Positions 54,046-62,475 of a DNA stretch of 64,000 bases are shown here, one piece after another. Origin of the DNA: Streptomyces ipomoeae 91-03. GTDB taxonomy: Bacteria > Actinomycetota > Actinomycetes > Streptomycetales > Streptomycetaceae. Position 1 is the stretch's first letter. Every line of letters starts with the position of its first letter. Below the pieces are notes generated by a model, which saw nothing but the letters and a program-made list of their open reading frames with translations, searched no databases and was not told where the DNA came from. The position numbers were made by a program, and so were the translations under genes. The stretch is from the NCBI RefSeq assembly GCF_000317595.1, contig NZ_AEJC01000629.1:1-64000 (forward strand). Reading direction: 5' to 3'.

Positions 54046-54368
54046 CCGGAGCCGGCGGGCCCCGCACGGGGTCCGGGGTCGCACGCAACCCACTGGGCGC
54101 CTCGTACCGTACGCGGCACCCGCGCAAGTTCCGGGCGACGGAGGTGACAGACCGTCGCCCGGATGGTTCCTTCAAGCGGATCAGAACCGCAGACCGGTTC
54201 ATCGACCGCGTCTGCCGCTACTGCCGCTACTGCCGCTACTGCCGCTACTGCCGCTACTGCCGCTACTGCGACAGGATCTCCCGATCGGGGGACACTAGCG
54301 CTGCACGCCGCCCGGTACGAAGTGCACCGGGATGTACTGGTCGTAGAGGCGGCTGTTCGTCGCCGTGA
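54042..54368 (+). CDS. Possible small hypothetical ORF
   Basis: 109 codons starting ATG 54042 (AAGGG eight bases upstream), overlapping the preceding frame by ATGA. It reads NPLGASYRTRHPRKFRATE and FKRIRTADRFIDRV, then a CRY-CRY repeat from the minisatellite, and overlaps the 3' end of the convergent secreted-protein gene. Third-position GC is about 84%. Could be real or fortuitous. Confidence 0.3.
   Translation: MTGAGGPRTGSGVARNPLGASYRTRHPRKFRATEVTDRRPDGSFKRIRTADRFIDRVCRYCRYCRYCRYCRYCRYCDRISRSGDTSAARRPVRSAPGCTGRRGGCSSP
54213..54266. repeat. Minisatellite, six perfect TGCCGCTAC units
   Basis: Six uninterrupted 9-bp units with no mismatch, encoding Cys-Arg-Tyr repeats in the plus frame. It is about 30 bp from the stop of the convergent secreted-protein gene, so copy number may vary between strains. 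Confidence 0.85.
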
Positions 54369-54903
54369 AGTCGGCGCGGGTCACGATGGCGCAGCGTACG
54401 GTCTGGCCGCACACCTTGCCGTCGGCGATCTCGGGCCGGAGGTTCAGTGTCGTACGGAACCGGCCGCCCTCCTCGTACGGGATGGTGATGCCCGGCGTGC
54501 CCGTGCCCGTGTCGGTGATGCGGCGCGACGAGCCGTCCTGGGCCTCACGGCCGCCGAGGCAGGGGCTGGGCAGCGTGGTGTACGTCGAGGGGTCGCCGAC
54601 CTTGACGCCGTCCGGGATGACGCAGAACGCCAGGAAGATGCCCTGGGCCCGGTTGTATCCGGCGCCCTTGACCTTGACGGTGCCGCCGGTGGCGGGCAGG
54701 ACGACGGGGCTGGCCTTCAGCCGCAGCCGGAACGTGTCGCCGTCGGCGGTGGTGACCGTCCGCTGGGCCTTGCCGGACAACGGCGTGGCGCCGGCCGTCC
54801 CCGCCAGCGGAAGCACGGCGGCGAGCCCGGCGGCGGTGACGGCGAGGGCGCCGCGCAGCAGCGCCTTCCTGGACTTCAGGGGCCTCTTGGTGGGGGGTTT
54901 CAT
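54295..54903 (-). CDS. Secreted protein with neocarzinostatin-like (Ig-type) repeat
   Basis: 202 residues. Signal peptide after a basic start (MKPPTKRPLKSRKALLRG, then AVTAAGLAAVLPLAGTAGA). The mature part contains SPVVLPATGGTVKVKGAGY and GIFLAFCVIPDG, resembling the beta-sandwich of neocarzinostatin-family apoproteins, and four Cys. It is exported, not membrane-anchored. ATG 54903 is chosen because the signal peptide starts there; the ribosome site is weak. Function unknown. Confidence 0.75.
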   Translation of the reverse strand: MKPPTKRPLKSRKALLRGALAVTAAGLAAVLPLAGTAGATPLSGKAQRTVTTADGDTFRLRLKASPVVLPATGGTVKVKGAGYNRAQGIFLAFCVIPDGVKVGDPSTYTTLPSPCLGGREAQDGSSRRITDTGTGTPGITIPYEEGGRFRTTLNLRPEIADGKVCGQTVRCAIVTRADFTATNSRLYDQYIPVHFVPGGVQR

Positions 54904-55054
54904 GGGGGCGGAGGCCGTCCCTTCGATTGTGTGTTGCTTGAGATCTGAACTTCTTGATCCCATGCCTAGAACACGACTGATCAGTAGGCAACACCGATCA
55001 AATCCATTCACAACCTGCCCGCAAGACCACCACAACAACGGGCCCCGCCCACGA

Positions 55055-55828
55055 TCACTCTGGCGTGAACTCGTACTGCAACTCGTACAGATGCCCCGCC
55101 TTCACCATCACCGTCGCCTCGATGGGACGTTCGTCGTCGCTGTAGACGACACGGAGGGTACGCAGGACCGGCAGGCTGCTGGGGAGGTCCAGTGCCCGGT
55201 ACTGGCCCTGGGTGGGGATCCTGGCGGAGACTCGGTCGACGCTCAGCCTGGGTGGGTAGCCCAGGTCCGCGAGGAGGGTGGGGGTCCCGCCCTTGATCTT
55301 GCGGTGATCCATCATCGCCGTCCCTCGGGCGATGTCCAACGGGTAGTACGAGTCCACGAGTTCGGCAGGCTCGTCGTCGATCAGGAGCAGTTGCCTGCGG
55401 AGCAGGGCGTGGCCACTCTCCGGGAGACCGAGGGCGGTACGGACGTCGACGGGCGGACGGCTCTCCCTCACGTCGAGAAGCTCGCTGCGGGCGCTCGTAC
55501 CATGCTTGGCCGCTTCCGTGAGCCAGCGGTACGGCTCTCCGGGCGCGGCCGGCGCCATGAAGGCGGCTGGCCGTATGGTGCGCTGACGGTGCTCCCGTAC
55601 GGTGACTGCGGCACCCGCCCGGCCAACAACCAGGCCTTCGTCCTTGAGGAGTTGGAGTGCCTTCTGCACCGTGGCGTTCGAGGCGTCGAATCGCACCTTG
55701 AGGTGGGCGGTGGAGGGCAGCTTGCCTCCCGGCGGGAGTTCGCCGCTCATGATGTCGTCACGCAGGTCGGCCGCGATCCGCTCGTGGAGCGAACGGCGGT
55801 CGGGGGCATCGGGTTCGGCCTTGGGCAC
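55055..55828 (-). CDS. GntR-family (HutC/UTRA) transcriptional regulator
   Basis: 257 residues. N-terminal winged HTH (LHERIAADLRDDIMSGELPPG followed by LKVRFDASNATVQKALQLL), C-terminal UTRA ligand-binding domain (DSYYPLDIARGT, GYPPRLSVDRVSARIP). Two bases separate it from the HTH-less UTRA gene upstream, so they form an operon. Confidence 0.88.
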   Translation of the reverse strand: MPKAEPDAPDRRSLHERIAADLRDDIMSGELPPGGKLPSTAHLKVRFDASNATVQKALQLLKDEGLVVGRAGAAVTVREHRQRTIRPAAFMAPAAPGEPYRWLTEAAKHGTSARSELLDVRESRPPVDVRTALGLPESGHALLRRQLLLIDDEPAELVDSYYPLDIARGTAMMDHRKIKGGTPTLLADLGYPPRLSVDRVSARIPTQGQYRALDLPSSLPVLRTLRVVYSDDERPIEATVMVKAGHLYELQYEFTPE

Positions 55829-55830
55829 GG

Positions 55831-56385
55831 TCAGTCCCGCCCTTTCTCGAGCGTCATCTCGTACCGGAGGCGCTGTCGCAGAGCGGGCATCACCATGCGG
55901 TCGACCTGGATCGGCCGGTCGTCGCGATCCAGGGTGACCCTGGTGAGCCGCAGGACGGGTTCGCCCGGTGCGGTCCGCAGGGCTTCGCGCTCCTGCTCGT
56001 CCGGGACGTCGGCCGTAACATCCTCCCGGACCCAGGCGCCGACATAACCCAGCTCGGCGAGCAGCGTGACGGCTCCACCGCGGATCTTGGCGGTCCCGGC
56101 GAGCCCGGTGCCGCGCGCGATGTCCACGGGGTAGTACGTGTCGGTCAGTTCGTTCGGCTGGTCGTCGAGCAGGATCAGACGACGGCGTACGACCACCGAC
56201 TCGCCCTCGACGAGCCCGAACAGCCGCGCCACCTCGGCGGGAGCCGGCACTTCACCGGCGTGGAGGATCCGCTGGGTGCCTCTGCGCCCCTGGGCCGCCG
56301 CGTCGGCGCCCCACGCATCGCCCTGCTCCTCCCTGCGCGGCGTCAGATACGGCATCGAGGTGCTGGTCCACCTGTTCGCGCTCAT
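55831..56385 (-). CDS. UTRA-domain protein without HTH (GntR paralogue)
   Basis: 184 residues, a UTRA domain only (DTYYPVDIARGT, VTLLAELGYVGAWVREDV). It aligns along its length with the UTRA half of the next gene but lacks any DNA-binding part. The N-terminus (NRWTSTSMPYLTPRREEQG) is typical of a Streptomyces GntR-associated group. GAGAGG precedes ATG. It may heterodimerise with the full regulator. Confidence 0.8.
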   Translation of the reverse strand: MSANRWTSTSMPYLTPRREEQGDAWGADAAAQGRRGTQRILHAGEVPAPAEVARLFGLVEGESVVVRRRLILLDDQPNELTDTYYPVDIARGTGLAGTAKIRGGAVTLLAELGYVGAWVREDVTADVPDEQEREALRTAPGEPVLRLTRVTLDRDDRPIQVDRMVMPALRQRLRYEMTLEKGRD

Positions 56386-56425
56386 GACGTCCTCTCCATA
56401 CGACCGACGATGCGAGCTTGCCGGT

Positions 56426-56493
56426 TTACACGGTAAGCGACGCGATGACGGCCCCTCCCAAGAAGAGATCTCTCCGCAATTCGCGAATAGCGG
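56426..56493. promoter_or_regulatory. Divergent control region of the UTRA/GntR pair
   Basis: CCGC-A-ATTCGCGAAT-A-GCGG (56474-56493) is a 20-bp near-perfect palindrome; AGAGATCTCT (56464-56473) adjoins it. TTAC-ACG-GTAA lies at 56426-56436. Likely GntR sites controlling both directions. Confidence 0.6.
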
Positions 56494-56640
56494 TACGTTG
56501 GTCGGGCGCTGGATGGCCTCCGCTGACCTTGCGCTGGGTCTGCAACTCTCATCAGGCCCACGAAATGACATGCGACCCCGCAACGGGAGCGAGCCGTCCA
56601 GGTAGGGCGGCCACGAGCCGAACCACAAGGAGTTGCTGAC

Positions 56641-56952
56641 ATGACCGATCTCATCCGCCGCCTCGCCACGCGGCTGGGCCTCCTGTCCAAGCCGCACGGC
56701 AGGCATCGCGCTTCGTCTCCCGGCTCACGGCCCACGCTCGCGGTCCCACCCCCACCAGCGCCCGACACCTCCCTTCCCACCCACCGCAGCCCTTACGGTC
56801 TCGCCACCCCCCTCGACGGCGCCGCCACCGTTGCCGTGCGTCCGTACGTCACCGCACACGAACAGCGTCAGCGGCGTCGTGAACTTGCCATGGCGGCCAT
56901 GGGGTTGGACATGCCGGGGCCGCACTGGATCCACGGGACGGAGGTCGCGTGA
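56641..56952 (+). CDS. Small hypothetical protein of the GntR/UTRA locus
   Basis: 103 residues, soluble. Pro-rich middle (LAVPPPPAPDTSLPTHRSPYG) and C-terminal AHEQRQRRRELAMAAMGLD helix followed by GPHWIHGTEV. AAGGAG eight bases before ATG. Homologues (from memory) recur next to such GntR pairs in Streptomyces. Function unknown. Confidence 0.72.
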   Translation: MTDLIRRLATRLGLLSKPHGRHRASSPGSRPTLAVPPPPAPDTSLPTHRSPYGLATPLDGAATVAVRPYVTAHEQRQRRRELAMAAMGLDMPGPHWIHGTEVA

Positions 56953-57263
56953 TGGGGGCTGGAGCGGACACGGACGCGTTCGAGCCCCGAGGCGATGTAC
57001 GTCTGCCGCCTTGGACCAGCCTTGAGGGCAAACCCTGCTACGTCGTCACCGACGAGCAGGGCGGACCGGTCTCCCGGCTCGCCGACGCCACCGAAGCCAT
57101 CCAACTCGGCATGGGCACGGAACTCCTCGCGCACGCCAGGAAGTTGCTCCCGGAAGCACCGCGAGGCGAACTACGGTTCCTCGCCGAGCGGTTGACCAAA
57201 GCGCTCGGGGACGCACTTCGTGTGGCCGAGAGCCGTGGACAGCGGTTGGAGAATCCGAGCTGA
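56952..57263 (+). CDS. Small hypothetical protein, second of the pair
   Basis: 103 residues. FEPRGDVRLPPWTSLEGKPC and YVVTDEQGGPVSRLADATEA form a conserved small domain, followed by a helical tail. Starts overlapping the previous stop (TGATG), with GGAGG upstream. No known function; encoded divergently from the GntR pair. Confidence 0.72.
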   Translation: MGAGADTDAFEPRGDVRLPPWTSLEGKPCYVVTDEQGGPVSRLADATEAIQLGMGTELLAHARKLLPEAPRGELRFLAERLTKALGDALRVAESRGQRLENPS

Positions 57264-57398
57264 GTGCGGTCGCCGACGCGCTTTGCGGGCCGCCTGGCCA
57301 ACCAGGAAAGGTCAGAGGGCGACGTCACGCGCTGGCACAAGACGCACACCAAGTCGTACGTCACCGCAGTCGTACGACATCATCGGGCACCACTGCTG

Positions 57399-57404
57399 TA
57401 TAAC
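57399..57404 (+). promoter_or_regulatory. -10 element TATAAC of a leaderless transcript
   Basis: TATAAC ends six bases before ATG 57411, which places the transcription start at or next to the start codon. No ribosome site is present. Confidence 0.6.
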
Positions 57405-57410
57405 CGGGCC

Positions 57411-57773
57411 ATGATCCATCACGTGGTGACACCGGACGCCTGGGAGTCCGGGCCCGACGAGCCGTACGCCCCTGCCTCCCTCCCCGAGGACGGTTTCGTC
57501 CACTGCTCGCCCGACGAGACGACCACCCTGGCCGTGATCAACGCCTTCTACCGGGAGGCGCCGAAGCCGTTGCGCGTGCTGCTCATCGACGAGGAACGGC
57601 TCGACGCCCGGGTGGAGTTCGAGGCAGCCGCCCCCGCCCCGCCGCCCGGCGTCGGCGACGACGTGCTGTTCCCCCACGTCTTCGGCCCGATCAACCGGGA
57701 CGCCGTCGTACGGATCCAGGAGGTCGAGTGGGACGGGGAGGGCCTGGCGACAGGGCTGACGGATCCGAAGTGA
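57411..57773 (+). CDS. DUF952 family protein
   Basis: 120 residues. IHHVVTPDAWESG, FVHCSPDETTTLAVINAFYRE, DDVLFPHVFGPIN are the family landmarks (His residues, glutathione-S-transferase-like roles suggested but unproven). Probably leaderless. Unrelated to the GntR locus by any visible link. Confidence 0.87.
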   Translation: MIHHVVTPDAWESGPDEPYAPASLPEDGFVHCSPDETTTLAVINAFYREAPKPLRVLLIDEERLDARVEFEAAAPAPPPGVGDDVLFPHVFGPINRDAVVRIQEVEWDGEGLATGLTDPK

Positions 57774-57806
57774 GCCGAGCGCGCGGCGCCGGACCGGCTC
57801 GGGGCC

Positions 57807-58217
57807 TCACATCACCAGGAACGCGAACAGCCAGTACGTCGTCGTGATCGCGATGCCCAGGCGTATGCGGCGGCGTCTGGTCCAGCCCCGGACCATGGGG
57901 CTCTTGTTCCACCAGTAGACGCCGGCGCCCCAGATCACGGTCATCACGAAACCGATCGGCGTCTGCGTCCAGAACCAGGCCATCACACCGATGATGGCGC
58001 CACCGATGACGTGCCCGATCACATGCTCGGCGATCCGGTCCTTCTGGTACTTCTGCAGTCTCGGCTCACCCGGCGCCGTCGGCTCACCCGGCGCCGTCGG
58101 CTCGTTCCGCCCCGTGGGCTGATTCCGCTCCGTCGGCTCGCCCCGTCTCGTCGGCTCATGGCGCTCCTTCGGCTCCTCCTCGCGCTCCTTCTCCATCTCC
58201 CCGTCGTGCTGGTCCAT
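57807..58217 (-). CDS. 2TM-domain membrane protein with EPT-repeat tail
   Basis: 136 residues. A charged N-terminal tail (MEKEREEEPKERHEPTRRG) contains repeated EPT-like units (GEPT, NQPT, NEPT, GEPT twice), then two membrane helices (VIGGAIIGVMAWFW, GFVMTVIWGAGVYWW) with a basic exit. GGAGG precedes ATG. Function unknown. Confidence 0.72.
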   Translation of the reverse strand: MDQHDGEMEKEREEEPKERHEPTRRGEPTERNQPTGRNEPTAPGEPTAPGEPRLQKYQKDRIAEHVIGHVIGGAIIGVMAWFWTQTPIGFVMTVIWGAGVYWWNKSPMVRGWTRRRRIRLGIAITTTYWLFAFLVM

Positions 58218-58421
58218 GCGCCTCCGTCCCGCCGAGAGCTGGGGATGAAACCACCCCGATGCTCCCCGTGTCCGGACGAACACGAACGGTCACCCGGGCG
58301 GCGCGTGGGAGCGCGCAGGCGGAGCCCTCGGCGGGCTGGCGCGGTGCGGTGTCCCCGGCGGGCGGGCGCGGTTCCGCGCCGTCGCCCGCCTCCGGCCACC
58401 GACAGAGTCGTCCGCCTCCCG

Positions 58422-58643
58422 CTACTGGCAGATGAAGGTCTCGCCTGCCGAGTTCGTCACCTGTTCGCCGACGTCGTAGCAGACGTCGCCCTCTTCGGGG
58501 TTGCTGTCGGAGTCGCAGGACGCTCCGATACCCAGGAGGATCGCGATGAACACGATCGAGCAGCCCACTTGACCCAGGCAGCCTCCGATCCGCTCACCGG
58601 CGCTGGAACCGCTGCGGCTGCCGCCAGGCACTCCTGAAGCCAT
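58422..58643 (-). CDS. Small membrane protein
   Basis: 73 residues: a short Gly/Ser-rich part, one hydrophobic segment (VGCSIVFIAILLGIGASC) and an outer tail with paired Cys (DVCYDVGEQVTNSAGETFIC). Could be a Cys-rich surface protein or lipoprotein-like (LGIGASC is not a perfect lipobox). GGGGG upstream of ATG 58643. A 16-bp direct repeat lies just upstream. Confidence 0.6.
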   Translation of the reverse strand: MASGVPGGSRSGSSAGERIGGCLGQVGCSIVFIAILLGIGASCDSDSNPEEGDVCYDVGEQVTNSAGETFICQ

Positions 58644-59015
58644 GGCCTTTCCCCCGTCCGCCTTGTGCGTCGTCCGCCTTGTGCGTCGTCCACCTTCTGC
58701 GCTCATTGACCATTTGCCCTATTCGCAAGGCAGTTCCCATTGAAGGGTGAACCGCGTGCTGGGGCCAGGCATTTGTGCCGCCCATGGATCGCGGCCGTTG
58801 CGACGGGGGTGGGCTCGTGCGGGCAGTTGTTCGGGGGAGTGTTCAGGTGGCTGCCGGGACGCCGCTCCGGTGGCTGTGGACGGCCGGTGGACAGCCCGCG
58901 GACAGCCCGTCCTGCGCGGTCTTGCGGGTTCCGGGCGCCCAGCCGTCAACGGCAGGCGACTGTCGTATCGCCCGTACGTTCCCGAAGCGCGTTTTTCGGA
59001 CGATCTTGAGAGGCC
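58644..59015. other. Intergenic region
   Basis: TTGTGCGTCGTCCGCC/TTGTGCGTCGTCCACC direct repeat (58,660-58,695). Otherwise no gene seen. Confidence 0.5.
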
Positions 59016-60035
59016 TCAGTCCTTCTCCAGTCCCTCCGCCAGCACCTCCGCCAGATGCCGTCCCCTCCTCCCCGCCAGCTGCTCCAGCTGTGTCCGGCAC
59101 GAGAAGCCGTCCGCCAGGATCAGCGCGTCGTCGGGGGCTTCGCGGACCGACGGGAGGAGTTGGTCCTCTGCGCAGGCCACGGAGACGTCGTAGTGGCCCT
59201 TCTCGAAGCCGAAGTTGCCGGCCAGGCCGCAGCAGCCGCCGCTGAGGTCGCCCGTGAGGCCGGCGGCGGCGCGGAGTCGGCGGTCGGGGGCGTCGCCGAG
59301 TATCGCGTGCTGGTGGCAGTGGGTCTGGCCGACGACGGGGCGGTCGAGGGCCGGGGGCGTCCAGTTGGGCGCGTAGCGTTCAAGGGCCTCGGCGAACGTG
59401 ACCACCGAGTCGGCCAGTTGTCGTGCTCTGGGGTCGTCGGGGAGGAGTTCCGGGAGGTCCGTACGGAGGGTGGCGGCGCAGCTCGGTTCCAGGACGACGA
59501 TGGGGATGGGGGGCGGGGCGAGGTCCGGGTCCTCGGCCGGCATGCGGTGCGGGACGGGGTCGAGGAACACGTCCAGCAGGTCGAGCGTGCGGCGCAGGAC
59601 CGCTCGGGCGCGGTCGAGCTGGCCCGTCGAGATGTACGTCAGGCCGCAGCAGACCCGGCCCTGGCGGAGCGTGAACAGGGTCCGGGTCAGCTTCCACTGG
59701 GTCAGGGTGACCTCCTCGCCCGCCTCCCTCTTCTTCAGCCAGGCCGGTTTCCTCCGCATCCGCAGGGTGGGCGGGACGATGACGTGCATCCCGGCGGCTT
59801 CCAGTACGCGTAGGGCCGCCCGGCCGACGGAGGGTGAGAGGTACTCCGTGAAGGTGTCGGTCCAGAGCACGACCACCTCCGGGGGCTCATGGGCCTCGTC
59901 GCCCTCGTTCTCCTCGTCGCCCTCGCCCGGGAAGCCCGCCTCCGCCAGGGCGTCGGCCGTCTCATCGGGGCGGAGCGGGCGGCCCTCGAAGATCCGCTCC
60001 TCACCGATCAGCTCTTCATGTCGGCCACTCCTCAA
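59016..60035 (-). CDS. C-terminal (Fe-S, CCG) part of a D-lactate-dehydrogenase-like enzyme, separate frame
   Basis: Two CCG iron-sulfur cysteine-rich blocks are present (VCCGLTYISTG and GGCCGLAGNFGFEKGHYD), with VVLWTDTFTEYLSP marking the start of the domain and SCRTQLEQLAGRR near the end. This is the C-terminal domain normally fused to the FAD half encoded upstream. Here it lies in a different frame; a TTG at 60035 is a possible start, but a frameshift is more likely. An acidic EGDEENEGDEAHEPPE linker precedes the domain. Confidence 0.75.
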   Translation of the reverse strand: MRSGRHEELIGEERIFEGRPLRPDETADALAEAGFPGEGDEENEGDEAHEPPEVVVLWTDTFTEYLSPSVGRAALRVLEAAGMHVIVPPTLRMRRKPAWLKKREAGEEVTLTQWKLTRTLFTLRQGRVCCGLTYISTGQLDRARAVLRRTLDLLDVFLDPVPHRMPAEDPDLAPPPIPIVVLEPSCAATLRTDLPELLPDDPRARQLADSVVTFAEALERYAPNWTPPALDRPVVGQTHCHQHAILGDAPDRRLRAAAGLTGDLSGGCCGLAGNFGFEKGHYDVSVACAEDQLLPSVREAPDDALILADGFSCRTQLEQLAGRRGRHLAEVLAEGLEKD

Positions 60036-62172
60036 CGGACCTCTTGCGCATCCACCGCCCGTACCACCGCGTGAACGGCACCGGCGCCGGCCTCGGCAGC
60101 TCCCGTTCCTCCGCGATCCCGCCCAGCCGCTTCGCCGGCCGTGCCAAAGGACGCACCCCGGCAAGGAAGTTGACCAACCCCGCCGTACGCGTACGGGCGA
60201 CCAGGCGGAGCCACACCGGCAGCCACCCCATCGCGTAGTGGGCCGCCGGGCGGCGACGGCCGGCGTAGTGGTGGTGGAGGAACTCCGCCTTGTACGTGGC
60301 CATGTCGACGCCGACCGGGCAGTCGGAGCGGCAGCCCTTGCAGGACAGACAGAGGTCGAGGGCGTCGCGTACCTCGGGCGAGCGCCAGCCGTCCGTCACC
60401 ACCTCTCCCGCCAGCATCTCGTGCAGCAGCCGGGCCCGGCCTCGCGTGGAGTGCTCCTCCTCCCCCGTCGCCCGGAACGAGGGGCACATCACGGCCCCGG
60501 ACGCCGGACTCACCTCGGTCGTACGGCACTTGGCCACGCCCACGCACCGCCGTACCGCCGCCGAGAAGTCGCCGCCGTCCTCCGGGTACCCGAACACCAC
60601 CGGCACCGGGGGCTCGCCACGCGGCAGCACCGCGAAGCGGAGGTTGGAGTCCAGCGGGGCGGGGCGTACGAGCATGCCGGGGTTGAGGAGGTCGTCGGGG
60701 TCCCAGACCGCCTTCACCTGCTCGAACAGCCCGACCATCGCGGCACCGTACATCTTCGGCAGCAGCTCGGCCCGTGCCTGTCCGTCGCCGTGTTCGCCGG
60801 AGAGCGAACCGCCGTGGGAAACGACCAGCTCCGCCAGTTCCTCCGAGAAACGGCGGAAGCGGGCGATGCCCGGGCCGGTCAGCAGGTCGAAGTCGATGCG
60901 GACGTGGATGCAGCCGTCGCCGAAGTGGCCGTAGGGCGTGCCGCGCAGGTCGTGTTCGCGGAGGAGGGTCCGGAAGTCGCGCAGGTACGCGCCCAGTCGG
61001 GTGGGCGGCACCGCGCAGTCCTCCCAGCCGGGCCAGGCCTCGCTGCCGTCCGGCATACGGGTCGCCGTACCGCTCGCGTCCTCCCGGATCCGCCACAGCG
61101 CGCGCTGCGCGGCGGCGTCCGTCACCACCAGCGAATCCACCAGGGAGCCGCCCGGGCCCGCCGCCCGCACCATCGCCTCGGCGTTCGCCCGCGCCTCGCC
61201 CGGCGTATCCCCACCCGTCTCCACGAACAGCCAGGCCCCGCCTCTCGGCAACCCCGCCGACCCCGGCGGTACGAGGTCCGCCGCCATCCCCTCCACCGTC
61301 AGTGGGCCGTACGGCAGCAGCTCCGGTGCCGCCTCGGCCGCCGCGCTCTCATCGGCGTACGCCAGGACGGCCAGGGCACGGGCGCGGGGTGCCTCGACGA
61401 GTCGTACGACCGCCTCCGTGAGGATCCCCAGCGTGCCCTCGGAGCCGCAGAACGCGCGGGCCACGTCCGCGCCCTTCTCGGGGAGCAGGGCATCGAGGGC
61501 GTAGCCGGAGATACGGCGGGGGAGGTCGGGGAAGCCGGTGCGCAGGCGGGCCAACTCCCGTGCCACCAGCGGGCGGAGGCCGTCCGGCGCGCCCGCCCAG
61601 CCCTGGCCCGGTCTCAGCCGCTCACCCCTGCCGCTGAGCACCGACAGCTCGCGCACGCTGTCGGCGGTGGTGCCCCAGGCGACCGAGTGGGAGCCGCAGG
61701 AGTTGTTGCCGATCATGCCGCCGAGGGTGCAGCGGCTGTGGGTGGACGGGGCGGGGCCGAAGCGGAGGCCGTGCGGGGCGGCGGCCTCCTGGAGGCGGTC
61801 CAGGACGAGGCCCGGCTGGACGACCGCCGTACGGGCCTCGGGGTCGAGCGACATCAGTCGGTTCATGTGCCGGGTGAAGTCCAGCACCACGCCCGTACCC
61901 GTGGCCTGCCCGGCGATCGACGTGCCGCCGCCGCGCGCCACGACCGGCACGCCCTGCTCCCCGCACACCGACAGCACGGCCGCCACGTCGTCCGCGTCCC
62001 TGGGCGCGACCACACCGAGCGGTACACGCCGGTAGTTGGACGCGTCCATCGTCATCAGCGCCCGCGCGGTCGTGTCGAAGGCGACCTCGCCACGCACGGC
62101 AGCCTCCAGCGCGGCCCGCAGCGCACGCGCGTCCACGCCCCCGGCCCTCGTCCTGCCCCCGAATTCCGTCAT
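60016..62172 (-). CDS. FAD-linked oxidase/Fe-S half of a D-lactate-dehydrogenase-like enzyme
   Basis: 718 residues. The FAD-binding PCMH domain includes VVARGGGTSIAGQATGTG and GGMIGNNSCGSHSVAWG; GTPYGHFGDGCIHVRIDFD belongs to the oxidase C-terminal domain; 4Fe-4S cysteines CLSCKGCRSDCPVGVDM follow. Family members oxidise D-lactate, glycolate or D-2-hydroxy acids and donate electrons to the quinone pool. The stop comes right after the Fe-S part (RKRSVEEWPT), where homologues continue into the CCG domain. Confidence 0.88.
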   Translation of the reverse strand: MTEFGGRTRAGGVDARALRAALEAAVRGEVAFDTTARALMTMDASNYRRVPLGVVAPRDADDVAAVLSVCGEQGVPVVARGGGTSIAGQATGTGVVLDFTRHMNRLMSLDPEARTAVVQPGLVLDRLQEAAAPHGLRFGPAPSTHSRCTLGGMIGNNSCGSHSVAWGTTADSVRELSVLSGRGERLRPGQGWAGAPDGLRPLVARELARLRTGFPDLPRRISGYALDALLPEKGADVARAFCGSEGTLGILTEAVVRLVEAPRARALAVLAYADESAAAEAAPELLPYGPLTVEGMAADLVPPGSAGLPRGGAWLFVETGGDTPGEARANAEAMVRAAGPGGSLVDSLVVTDAAAQRALWRIREDASGTATRMPDGSEAWPGWEDCAVPPTRLGAYLRDFRTLLREHDLRGTPYGHFGDGCIHVRIDFDLLTGPGIARFRRFSEELAELVVSHGGSLSGEHGDGQARAELLPKMYGAAMVGLFEQVKAVWDPDDLLNPGMLVRPAPLDSNLRFAVLPRGEPPVPVVFGYPEDGGDFSAAVRRCVGVAKCRTTEVSPASGAVMCPSFRATGEEEHSTRGRARLLHEMLAGEVVTDGWRSPEVRDALDLCLSCKGCRSDCPVGVDMATYKAEFLHHHYAGRRRPAAHYAMGWLPVWLRLVARTRTAGLVNFLAGVRPLARPAKRLGGIAEERELPRPAPVPFTRWYGRWMRKRSVEEWPT

Positions 62173-62475
62173 GCCCCCAGGATGCCCCCGACCACTGACA
62201 GTGACCATCCCGTGACGCCTCGACGGAGGTGGTGGCGGTCACCGGGTACGTTGGCCGGATTCCGGGGAGCTAACGGGAAACCAGCCAACCCCAGTCATGA
62301 ACTCCCATATAGTGACGGCCAATTGAGCACCATGCGGCGCTTCTCGTTCAGCGGCCGACCATCAGCAGCCGACCACGTTGGCGAGTACGGAGTTCAGGAA
62401 CGGACTGAGTCACCAAGTACAGAGTTCAGAACCGTCACCGATACGGCGTTCGGAACCGACCGAGGACAACAGCCC
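62173..62475. other. Intergenic region upstream of the CvnA-type kinase
   Basis: A TATAGT -10-like element at 62,308 and three imperfect direct repeats (separate entry). No gene seen. Confidence 0.5.
62384..62458. repeat. Three imperfect direct repeats
   Basis: AGTACGGAGTTCAGGAACGG (62384), AGTACAGAGTTCAGAACCG (62416) and GATACGGCGTTCGGAACCG (62440), end about 18 bp before the start of the kinase gene. Likely regulatory or a duplication in the leader. Confidence 0.6.

Larger units (their letters stand above)
53461..54294. other. Accessory region with gene remnants
   Basis: The left end (53,480-53,570) is AT-rich and probably carries the promoter of the small-secreted-protein gene. The middle holds a frame-shifted remnant (separate entry). 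The right end holds a possible small ORF and a minisatellite. Confidence 0.5.

Noticed and set aside
54213-54266. Possible CRISPR or iteron origin
   Set aside because: 9-bp perfect tandem units without spacers, no replication gene nearby; a simple minisatellite.
55055-57263. GntR/UTRA locus as part of an actinomycete integrative element
   Set aside because: No integrase, replication initiator, transfer gene or tRNA attachment site seen around it.
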